Shown here: positions 7,479-14,050 of the stretch, in pieces | How positions within the stretch are numbered: the first letter of the stretch is position 1 | Layout: each line of letters starts with the position of its first letter | Origin: DATFQI01 sp963816955 | Lineage (GTDB): Bacteria; Actinomycetota; Thermoleophilia; Solirubrobacterales; Solirubrobacteraceae | Reading direction: 5' to 3' | Assembly (NCBI GenBank): GCA_963816955.1 | Contig: CAWFME010000004.1 | Location: 744,001 to 808,000, forward strand | Length of the DNA stretch: 64,000 nt | Translations under genes and position numbers: made by a program | The notes under the pieces: model-generated | The model's input: only the letters and a program-made list of their open reading frames with translations | What the model was told of the DNA's origin: nothing | Database searches by the model: none

Positions 7479-9338
7479 GCCAGTCCCTTCGCCTTGTCGA
7501 TCTCGTAGGCGGCCGTGATCAGCCCGATGTGGCTGTAGGCCTGCGGGAAGTTGCCGAGCTGCTCGCCGTTGGCGGTGTCGATCTCCTCGCCGAGCAGCCC
7601 GAGGTCGTTGGCGTAGCCGGCGAGCTGCGCGAACAGCGCCTCCGCGCGCTCGACCTCGCCGGCCTGCGCCAGGCAGGAGACGAGCCAGAACGAGCAGATC
7701 ACGAACGTGCCCTCCTCGCCCGAGAGCCCGTCGGCGTTCAGCCCCTCCTCGGCGCGGTAGCGGAGCACCAGCCCGTCCTCGGTCAGGTCGCGGGCGATCG
7801 CCTCGATCGTCGAGCGCATCCGCGGGTCGCCGGCGGGCAGGAAGCCGTAGATCGGCATCAGCAGGGCCGCGCCGTCGAGCTCGTCGGAGCCGAAGGACTG
7901 CGCGAACGCCTGCCGGCGCTCGCTCCAGCCCTGCTCGAGGATCGCCTCGCGCAGCTCGTCACGCGCGGCGGTCCACTCGGCGAGCTTGGCGTGGTCGCCC
8001 AGCTGCGGCGCGAGCGAGACGGCGCGGTCGAGCGCGACCCAGCACATCACCTTCGAGGACAGGTGGTGCCGCGGCTCGCCGCGCATCTCCCAGATGCCCG
8101 AGTCCGTCTCGCGCCAGCGGCGCGCCGCGGTGTCGGCGAGGTCGGCGACGAACGCCCGGATCTCCGGGTGCAGGTCGCCGAGGCGCTCGCGGTAGGTGTG
8201 CAGCGCGTTGAGCAGCTCGCCGTAGACGTCGAGCTGGACCTGGTCCCAGGCGCCGTTGCCGACGCGCACGGGACGGGAATCGCGCCAGCCGCGCAGGTGC
8301 CCCAGCGAGCGCTCGGAGAGGTCGTGCTCCCCGCCGATGCCGTACATGATCTGCAGCGACCCCTCGCCGGCGCGGCCGCCGGCCGCGCTGGTCATGAACG
8401 AGACGAACTCCTCCGCCTCGTCGGAGCAGGCGCCGATGTAGAGCGCCTCCAAGGTCAGGCTCGAGTCGCGGATCCAGGAGAAGCGGTAGTCCCAGTTGCG
8501 CTCGCCGCCGGCGGTCTCCGGCAGGGAGGTGGTGGGCGCGGCGACGATCGCGCCGGTGGGACGGTACGTCAGGCCCTTCAGGACGCGGGCGCTGTGGCGG
8601 ACGAGCTCGCGGTGCGGGCCGCGGTAGACGTCGTGCTCGGCCTGCCAGGAGCGCCACGCCTCGGCGGTGTCCTCGATCCGTTCGCGCACGCGCGCCGCGT
8701 CGGTCGCGGCCGCCGCCGTCCGGTCCTCGGGCGAGGCCCAGCGCAGCGAGAAGCCGTGCTCGTCGCCTGCGCGGACGCGGAAGGCGGCGCGCATCGTGGA
8801 GTCCCCGACGTCCAGCGGCACCGACGAGCGGACGGAGACACGGCCCGACCCGAACGTGCGCGCGCCGCCGTCCTCGAGCCGGATCAGGGGGCGGATGAGC
8901 CCGTACTCGGGACGCGGCGCCAGCTCCAGCACCATCGCGACGTCGCCCGCGACGCCCTCGACGGCGCGCAGGAGCTCGTGCGGCGCGTCGAAGCCGAGGT
9001 CGTGGCCGCGCTGGCCCTCGGCGGCCGCCATGACGTCGATCAGCCGGACGCACGCCCGTGTCGGTGGTGAACGTCGTCTCGGTCGCCAGGGTGTCGGGGA
9101 GGTAGCGGCGCTCGGCCTCGAAGGCCCCGGCGGGGCGGATCGTCCAGTGGCCGGCGTCGGGGTCGAGCAGCCGGGCGAAGATCGCCGGGCTGTCGTAGCG
9201 GGGCATGCACAGCCAGTCGATCGAGCCCGCGCGATCCAGCAGCGCGGAGCCGTTGCAGTCGGCCAGCAGGCCGTAGTCGGCGACCGGGGTGGAGACGCCC
9301 GACGGGGCGACGGCGGGGTGCGGGATCACGGTGCTCAT
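7475..9338 (-). pseudogene. GH15 glucoamylase/trehalase-like glycoside hydrolase, one frameshift
   Basis: The gene reads MSTVIPHPAVAP...ADYGLLADCNGSALLDRAGSIDWLCMPRYDSPA in one frame, then continues as RLIDVMAAAEGQRGHD in the next. One extra base near 9048 explains the switch. Joined, it is about 620 residues, the normal size for bacterial GH15 alpha-glucosidase/trehalase proteins. The catalytic region ERNWDYRFSWIRDSSLTLEA and the later EEGTFVICSFWLVSCLAQAG segment are intact. Cytosolic, no signal peptide. Probable role: hydrolysis of alpha-glucosides such as trehalose or maltodextrins. First gene of the five-gene operon, preceded by a TGTAACGG promoter-like box 28 bp from the ATG. I favour a sequencing error over true inactivation because no other damage is present. 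Confidence 0.85.
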
Positions 9339-9340
9339 GC

Positions 9341-9373
9341 GGCTGCAGTCCCGCGAGGCGCCGGGCCGTTACA
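9341..9373 (-). promoter_or_regulatory. Candidate ECF-type promoter ahead of GH15 operon
   Basis: Read on the minus strand: TGTAACGG (9373-9366), 16-bp spacer, ACTGCAGCC, then GC and the ATG at 9338. The same box, spacer and ACxGxAG element occur at the same 11-nt distance from the aldose epimerase ATG at 14015. The layout implies an essentially leaderless transcript. Function is inferred from recurrence, not measured. Confidence 0.6.
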
Positions 9374-9380
9374 GACGAAA

Positions 9381-9417
9381 GCCGGGCAGGGCCGCGACGT
9401 TCGCGGCCCTGCCCGGC
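9381..9417 (-). terminator. Strong hairpin terminator of the propeller gene
   Basis: GCCGGGCAGGGCCGCGA, loop CGT, then its perfect 17-bp complement. On the minus strand it is followed by TTTCGTCTG. It lies 27 bp after the stop at 9444 and just upstream of the GH15 promoter box, insulating the two units. Confidence 0.85.
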
Positions 9418-9443
9418 GGTGTTCCCCGCAGGCGCTCGGAGCC

Positions 9444-10538
9444 CTAGCCCGCGGCGGCGCCCGTCATGCCCGCGGCGGCGGGGACGCTCGTGACCGGCTC
9501 CAGCGACCCGTCGGAGCCGACCCGGTAGCCGGTCACCCGGCCGCCGGTCGCGGCGTTGCCCGGGCTGACGGCGTACAGGAACCGCCCGTTGCGCGAGAAG
9601 TCCAGATCGCGCGGGGAGGGGAGGAGCGCGGTCGCGCCGAGCGCGGACAGCGAGCCGTCCGGCGCGACGTCGAAGCCGCTGATGCTCCCGGAGGCGTTCC
9701 CGGTGTAGGCGTGCTTGCCGTTCGGCGAGACCGCCAGCCAGCAGGCCGCGCCGAAGCCGACCGGCAGCGACGCGGTGATCGCGGAGAGCGCCCCGCTCGC
9801 GCCGGCGCGGTACGAGGAGACCGTGCTGGCGCCCGCCTCGGAGACGATCACGTCACCGCGGTGGCCGAACGCGAACCCGAACGGCACGGCCCCGCTCGAC
9901 GGCGTGACGACGGGCGCGCCCGGGCGCCCGGCCGCGTCGAGCGCGAGCGTCTCGAGCCGGTTCGAGAGGCGCTCGGTGACCACGAGCCGCTTCCCGTCGG
10001 GGGCGGCGGAGACCTGCGCGGCGCCCACGGCGCCAGGGAGGTCGCGGGAGCCGCCGGCGATCGGCGCGATCGAGCCGCTGGTCGCGCGGAACGCCGTCAC
10101 GTTCGGCGTGCCGCCCGAGTTGAGCACCCAGACGCGGCCGTCGCGCTCGTCGACGCTGGCCGGGGCGACGCCGCCGGAGGCGACGACGTCCTCGAGCGCC
10201 AGGCCACCCTTGGTGACGCGCAGGACGGACACGGTGTTCGAGCCGGCGTTGACGGCGTAGACGGTCGACTCGTCGTCGCTGAGCTCGACGGCGCCCTGGC
10301 GGCCGCCGAGCGCGGCGAGACCGGCGCCGCCGGTGGAGAACGTGCCGGCCGGCTCCAGCTCGCCGCGGGCGTCGCGGTCGAACTTCTGCACGACATTGCC
10401 GGCCGGGTCGTTGGTCTGCGAGTAGAGCGCGCCGGGATCGGCCATCGCTGCGGCGGCGCCGGGACCGGCGAGGATGGCGAGCGCGGCGGACGCGCCCAGG
10501 ACGAGACGGCCGCGCCGGCGCGGCTTCGGACGGGACAT
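9444..10538 (-). CDS. Secreted seven-bladed beta-propeller (lactonase/YncE-like)
   Basis: 364 residues. Twin-arginine-like basic start and signal peptide (RPKPRRRGRLVLGASAALAILAGPGAAAAMA), then a lactonase-type propeller built on repeats such as STVYAVNAGSNTVSVLRV, GRVWVLNSGGTPNVTAFRA, KHAYTGNASGSISGFDV and RFLYAVSPGNAATGGRVTGY. Related proteins include 6-phosphogluconolactonase-like and surface propellers; the catalytic residues cannot be judged by eye. I start at ATG 10538, which has GGAGG upstream, rather than a longer frame running into the anti-sigma gene. It has its own TGTAACGG box 63 bp upstream and a strong terminator, so it is probably a separate member of the local sigma regulon. 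Confidence 0.8.
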   Translation of the reverse strand: MSRPKPRRRGRLVLGASAALAILAGPGAAAAMADPGALYSQTNDPAGNVVQKFDRDARGELEPAGTFSTGGAGLAALGGRQGAVELSDDESTVYAVNAGSNTVSVLRVTKGGLALEDVVASGGVAPASVDERDGRVWVLNSGGTPNVTAFRATSGSIAPIAGGSRDLPGAVGAAQVSAAPDGKRLVVTERLSNRLETLALDAAGRPGAPVVTPSSGAVPFGFAFGHRGDVIVSEAGASTVSSYRAGASGALSAITASLPVGFGAACWLAVSPNGKHAYTGNASGSISGFDVAPDGSLSALGATALLPSPRDLDFSRNGRFLYAVSPGNAATGGRVTGYRVGSDGSLEPVTSVPAAAGMTGAAAG

Positions 10539-10573
10539 GGAGACCTCCAAGGGGGTCGGGAGGGTCGGGGGAC

Positions 10574-10608
10574 GCGGCTTCAGTCGCCGCTGTCGCCGCT
10601 CCGTTACA
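10574..10608 (-). promoter_or_regulatory. Candidate ECF-type promoter ahead of secreted propeller
   Basis: Minus strand: TGTAACGG (10608-10601), 16-bp spacer, ACTGAAGCCGC (10584-10574). This is nearly identical in both elements and spacing to the box at 9341-9373. It overlaps the 3' end of the preceding anti-sigma gene. Start of transcription near 10574 would leave a 35-nt leader containing the GGAGG ribosome site. Confidence 0.6.
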
Positions 10609-10858
10609 GCCGGCGCTTGTAGCCCCGGAACGCCTCCATCAGCGCGTCCATCCCCGGCACCGTCCCGGCCGTTCCGGCGGCCTGCGTCAGCCGCACCGTC
10701 GCGCGCATCTGCTCCACGTAGGCGACGCAGGCCTCGCACTCGCCGAGGTGGGCCTCGAAGCGAGCGCGCTCGTGCGCCGGGAGGCTGCCCTCCAGGTAGT
10801 CGGTCACGAGCTCGACGAGCTCGCGGCAGCTCAACTCGGCCTCCGCGCCGCGGTCCAT
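10604..10858 (-). CDS. zf-HC2 anti-sigma factor-like protein (second copy)
   Basis: 84 residues with CRELVELVTDYLEGSLPAHERARFEAHLGECEACVAYVEQM, the zinc-binding HxxxCxxC signature of ZAS/zf-HC2 anti-sigma domains, and no transmembrane segment. Such proteins bind ECF sigma region 2 and often sense redox through the zinc site. It is about 48% identical by eye over the core to the zf-HC2 gene at 11385, suggesting duplication. It starts at ATG 10858 after AAGAGGAAC; a TGTAACGC box lies 30-37 bp upstream, so it may be under control of the sigma factor it inhibits. Confidence 0.8.
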   Translation of the reverse strand: MDRGAEAELSCRELVELVTDYLEGSLPAHERARFEAHLGECEACVAYVEQMRATVRLTQAAGTAGTVPGMDALMEAFRGYKRRL

Positions 10859-10860
10859 GT

Positions 10861-10895
10861 TCCTCTTGTGCCCCGAAAGCGCCTCGCGCGTTACA
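10861..10895 (-). promoter_or_regulatory. Possible ECF-type promoter ahead of second zf-HC2 gene
   Basis: Minus strand: TGTAACGC (10895-10888), 16-bp spacer, GCACAAGAGGA. The upstream box matches the other three copies at seven of eight positions; the downstream element is weaker, sharing mainly the AAG. Overlaps the stop of the preceding gene. Confidence 0.4.
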
Positions 10896-11388
10896 GGCCG
10901 AGGCGGGCGGCGAGCCACTCGGCCTGCCGCGTGCGCTCCGCGTGGTACGCCTCGACGCCGTCGCCCTCCTCGGCGATCCGTGCCGCCACGAAGCCGAGCA
11001 GCGCCGGGCCCTCGGGGAGCGAGGGCTCGATCACCTCGCGCCAGCGCTCGAGCCCGGACGCCTGCGCGATCTCGTGCGCGCGGTCGGCGCACCAGCGCGT
11101 GTAGGCGGCGCGGAAGGCGTCGTCCCACGCGTCGATCCGCCGCACGAGCCGCCCGCGCGGGGCGACGACCTTGGTGCCGTGCTCGATCACGGGCCCGTCG
11201 AGCTCGATCTCGTAGAGCGCACGGCCCGCCCAGAAGGGGAGGTCTCCCGTGCGGCAGGCGTGGATGCCGGCGCGGCAGGGGTCGGCGGGCGCCTCGACCC
11301 AGTCTCCGGGCCCCTCGTCGGGCAGCGGCCACGCGAAGCGGGTGAAGACGCCCGCGCCGTCGGAGCGCAGGAACTTGTAGGCGATCAC
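10891..11388 (-). CDS. Conserved hypothetical protein in the ECF sigma operon
   Basis: 165 residues starting at GTG 11388, whose GTGA overlaps the stop of the zf-HC2 gene. No signal peptide or membrane helix. Notable segments are AYKFLRSDGAGVFTRFAWP at the N-terminus, DPCRAGIHACRTGDLPFW (Cys and His in a pattern that could bind metal) and LYEIELDGPVIEHGTKVVAPRGRLVRRI. The GIHAC..DLPFW/LYEIEL layout resembles DUF7666-like hypothetical proteins. Translational coupling to the anti-sigma implies a role tied to that regulatory unit. I cannot assign a function. Confidence 0.7.
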   Translation of the reverse strand: MIAYKFLRSDGAGVFTRFAWPLPDEGPGDWVEAPADPCRAGIHACRTGDLPFWAGRALYEIELDGPVIEHGTKVVAPRGRLVRRIDAWDDAFRAAYTRWCADRAHEIAQASGLERWREVIEPSLPEGPALLGFVAARIAEEGDGVEAYHAERTRQAEWLAARLGL

Positions 11389-11627
11389 GGCCGCTTCCAG
11401 TCCCGGAACGCGGCCAGCAGCTTCGCGCGCGTCTCGTCCGGCACGTCCTGCTCGGTGATCCGTCCGACCGTCTGGACCGTCGAGCGCATCTGGTCCAGGT
11501 AGAAGTCGCAACCGTCGCAGAAGTTCACATGCTGCTCGAACAGCGAAGCCTCCTCCGCCGGGAGCGCTCGGTCGAGGTAGTCCGAGACGAGCTCGACGAC
11601 CTCCTGGCATGTCACGTGCTCAGCCAT
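11385..11627 (-). CDS. zf-HC2 anti-sigma factor
   Basis: 80 residues: CQEVVELVSDYLDRALPAEEASLFEQHVNFCDGCDFYLDQMRSTV. The H-x3-C-x2-C zinc motif (HVNFCDGC) preceded by the early Cys is the ZAS fold of soluble anti-sigma factors such as RsrA/ChrR N-domain. Its ATG lies 8 bp inside the end of the ECF sigma gene, so the pair is translationally coupled, as expected for a cognate sigma/anti-sigma pair. No membrane helix, so a cytosolic and possibly redox-responsive switch. Confidence 0.85.
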   Translation of the reverse strand: MAEHVTCQEVVELVSDYLDRALPAEEASLFEQHVNFCDGCDFYLDQMRSTVQTVGRITEQDVPDETRAKLLAAFRDWKRP

Positions 11628-12267
11628 CGAGGTGCCTTTCGAGCGCGGCGCGCACCTTCGAGCGGGCCCGGTGCAGCAGCACGCGCTGGTTGCCCTCCGA
11701 GACGTCCAGCAGCGCGCACACCTCCTCGGAGTCGCAGCCTTGGATGTCGCGCAGCGCGATCACCGTGCGCTGCGCGGCGGGGAGCGCCTCGATCGTGCCG
11801 AGCACGACCCTCAGCGTCTCGCCCTGCGCGAGCGCCTCGTCCGGCAGCCGGTGCCAGTCGCCCGGGTAGGCGCGCCAGTGGCCGGGGAACGGGTCGTCGG
11901 GGCCGCGGAAGCGCCCGGGCTCGACCGCCGGATCGTCACCCTCGGGAGCGAGCGACGCGTACGGCACGCAGCGCGACTCGCGCACGCCGCGGGTCTTGGC
12001 AGTGTTGACGAGGATGCGCAGGATCCAGGTCTTCAGCGAGGAGCGGCCCTCGAAGCGGTCGAGCCCCTTGAGCACGCCGAGCCACGTGTCCTGCACGACC
12101 TCCTCCGCCACGGCGCGCGTGCGCACGTGGTGCAGCGCGACCGCGATCATCGTCGGGTAATAGCGCGCCACCAGCGTCTCGAAGGCGCGCTCGTCGCCGG
12201 CGCGGAGCCGGTCGAGGAGCTCGCTCTCCTCGTGTGCCGTCCGCTCCTGGACCGAAGCCTGACCCAC
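11620..12267 (-). CDS. ECF RNA polymerase sigma factor
   Basis: 215 residues. Region 2 at about 20-90 (AFETLVARYYPTMIAVALHHV, AEEVVQDTWLGVLKGLDRFEGRSSLKTWILRILVN), and region 4 at about 150-205 (LPAAQRTVIALRDIQGCDSEEVCALLDVSEGNQRVLLHRARSKVR). The insert between them, with PYASLAPEGDDP and WHRLP, is typical of the ECF group with zf-HC2 partners. GTG start at 12267, only 9 bp after the SMP-30 gene, so it is probably co-transcribed from the promoter box at 14043-14050. Its likely targets are the TGTAACG boxes at 9.3, 10.6, 10.9 and 14.0 kb (inference). Confidence 0.9.
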   Translation of the reverse strand: MGQASVQERTAHEESELLDRLRAGDERAFETLVARYYPTMIAVALHHVRTRAVAEEVVQDTWLGVLKGLDRFEGRSSLKTWILRILVNTAKTRGVRESRCVPYASLAPEGDDPAVEPGRFRGPDDPFPGHWRAYPGDWHRLPDEALAQGETLRVVLGTIEALPAAQRTVIALRDIQGCDSEEVCALLDVSEGNQRVLLHRARSKVRAALERHLDG

Positions 12268-12276
12268 CCGGCGACC

Positions 12277-13077
12277 CTACAGACGGGCGGCGGCCACGTC
12301 GACCGCCCAGATCGCGTCATCCGCCGTGACGAGCAGGCGCTCGCCGGCGAACGCGAAGTTCACCGCTCCCGGCAGCTCGATCTCCCGTAGCAGCGCGCCG
12401 CCCGGGTCGAAGACGAGCAGGCCGGGCCCGCCCGTCGTGTAGACGTTGCCGTCGCGATCGACCTTGAGCCCGTCGGGGTAGCCGTCCGTGATCGTCGCGA
12501 AGCGGCGGCGGTTCGCGAGCCGGCGCCCGTCCAGCACGTCGAAGGCGCTGACGACGCACGCCTCGCTGTCGCCGACGTAGAGCACCGACTCGCGCGGTGA
12601 GAAGGCCAGCCCGTTGGGCTTGTCGAACCCGCCGGCCACCAGCTCGAGCGTGCCGCCGTGGTAGCGGTAGACGTCGTCGCCGAGTTGCGGCTCAGGGCCG
12701 AAGCCCTGGAGGTGCGCATAGCTCGGGTCGGTGAACCAGAGGCTGCCGTCGGACTTCAGCACGACGTCGTTGGGCGAGTTGAGCGGGCGGCCGCGATAGG
12801 CGTCGACGACCGTCTCGCGCCGGCCGCTGGTGCGATCGATGCGGGCGATCGCGGCCGGTTGCTGCTCGCAGACGAGGAGCGAGCCGTCGCGGTCGAGCGC
12901 CATCCCGTTCGCGGCGTGCGCGTCGGGCCGCAGCGTGCCGAGCGTCCCGTCCGACAGCGACAGCCGCATGATGTCCACGCGGCGGCCGTGGCGCTGCGTC
13001 GTGAAGTAGACCGCCTGCTCGTGCTCGACGAAGACCGGGCCCTCGTGGGCATCGACATCGGCCAGGCGCGTGATCAT
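12277..13077 (-). CDS. SMP-30/gluconolactonase/LRE family lactonase
   Basis: 266 residues forming a complete SMP-30 propeller: HEGPVFVEHEQAVYFTT (metal-ligand Glu), LVCEQQPAAIARID, RPLNSPNDVVLKSDGSLWFTDPSY (metal-ligand Asn), KPNGLAFSPRESVLYVGD and DGYPDGLKVDRDGNVYTT (metal-ligand Asp). Expected to hydrolyse sugar-derived lactones in the cytosol. The ATG overlaps the stop of the aldose epimerase gene (ATGA), giving a two-step sugar anomer/lactone module. Length is slightly short of the usual 290-300. Followed after 9 bp by the sigma gene. Confidence 0.88.
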   Translation of the reverse strand: MITRLADVDAHEGPVFVEHEQAVYFTTQRHGRRVDIMRLSLSDGTLGTLRPDAHAANGMALDRDGSLLVCEQQPAAIARIDRTSGRRETVVDAYRGRPLNSPNDVVLKSDGSLWFTDPSYAHLQGFGPEPQLGDDVYRYHGGTLELVAGGFDKPNGLAFSPRESVLYVGDSEACVVSAFDVLDGRRLANRRRFATITDGYPDGLKVDRDGNVYTTGGPGLLVFDPGGALLREIELPGAVNFAFAGERLLVTADDAIWAVDVAAARL

Positions 13078-14015
13078 GCCGTCACCGTGATCGAGAACCG
13101 CGCGCGGTAGCTGCTCCCGGCCGCGACCCACGGCGGCGTCCCTCGCAACGCGTTCGCGGGAGCGGTCATGGGCTCGAAGCAGATCACGTCGTCGTCGCAG
13201 GGCGCGAAGATCTGCGCGTAGGGATAGCCCGCCTCGAAGGCGACCTCGATCCGGCGGCCGCCGCCCGTCAGCGCGAACGGGCGGCCCCCGTCCGCGACCA
13301 CGTAGCCATCGTCGAACCGCCGCCGGCCCAGCGGCCCGCTGACCGGCTCGACCGCGCCGGTCTCGCCGGTCGGGATGCCGCGATCGTCGACGAGCAGCCG
13401 GCGCGCGACCGGCGCCTCGACCTCCCACCGCTCCCGCGGCACGCCCGGTAGCCGCAGGTAGGGGTGGTAGCCGAAGGTCACGGGCACCGCGGCGGCGCCG
13501 GTCGGGCGGATGGTCGTCTCGATCGTCAGCGTCGCCCCTCGGAGCGCGGCATCGACACGGGCCACGTGCGGGAACGGGAACCCCTCGAGTGCCCGCGCGT
13601 CGAGCTCCGCGCTCACCCGTGCGCCGTCGTCACCCGCGCCTGCCGCAGTGAGCCGCCACCCGCGGACGGCGGCGAGCAGACCGTGGATCGGGAGGCCGTC
13701 GTCATCGCGGGGCGTGAGGCCGTCGAGGGCGACACGGCGGCCGCCGAAGCGGTACGCAGGAGCGGCGAGGCGGTTGGCCCACGGGTACAGCAGCGGGACG
13801 CCCATCGTGGCGCCGCGCACGGCATAGGCGCGGAGTCCGTCGCGCAGGCCGAGGAGCTCCTCACCGCCGTGGCGAAGCGAGCAGGCCAGCATTCCCAGCT
13901 CAGGGACGAAGGTCGCCCGGAGGCCGGCGTCGTGCGAGGCGAGGATGCGGACGCGGTGCCCATCGAGGAGTCCGCCAGAGCTCGAGTGGCGCGTCGCGGT
14001 CGCGGTGGGGGTCAT
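13074..14015 (-). CDS. Aldose 1-epimerase (GalM/mutarotase family)
   Basis: 313 residues of the GalM-like beta-sandwich. Visible signatures are LYPWANRLAAPAYRFGG, the first catalytic His in LPIHGLLAAVRGW, the second in FGYHPYLRLP, and the catalytic Glu region CFEPMTAPANALR. Interconverts anomers of hexoses; here it may supply the anomer used by a dehydrogenase or lactonase. Starts at ATG 14015 with almost no leader: the TGTAACGG-N16-ACCGAAG box ends 5 nt upstream. First gene of the unit epimerase, SMP-30, sigma, anti-sigma, hypothetical. Confidence 0.9.
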   Translation of the reverse strand: MTPTATATRHSSSGGLLDGHRVRILASHDAGLRATFVPELGMLACSLRHGGEELLGLRDGLRAYAVRGATMGVPLLYPWANRLAAPAYRFGGRRVALDGLTPRDDDGLPIHGLLAAVRGWRLTAAGAGDDGARVSAELDARALEGFPFPHVARVDAALRGATLTIETTIRPTGAAAVPVTFGYHPYLRLPGVPRERWEVEAPVARRLLVDDRGIPTGETGAVEPVSGPLGRRRFDDGYVVADGGRPFALTGGGRRIEVAFEAGYPYAQIFAPCDDDVICFEPMTAPANALRGTPPWVAAGSSYRARFSITVTA

Positions 14016-14050
14016 GCGCCTTCGGTCCCCGTCGTGCGCGTCCCGTTACA
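14016..14050 (-). promoter_or_regulatory. Candidate ECF-type promoter ahead of the epimerase-sigma operon
   Basis: Minus strand: TGTAACGG (14050-14043), 16-bp spacer, ACCGAAGGCGC (14026-14016), then ATG. Element spacing and distance to the start codon are the same as at the GH15 gene. It would give the sigma factor, the third gene downstream, positive autoregulation. It overlaps the stop codon of the upstream BTAD regulator. Confidence 0.6.

Noticed and set aside
12268..12290. A fifth TGTAACG-like box directly before the sigma gene
   Set aside because: The minus strand reads TGTAGGG here without the AC or the downstream element at 16 bp; the sigma is better explained by the operon promoter at 14043-14050.
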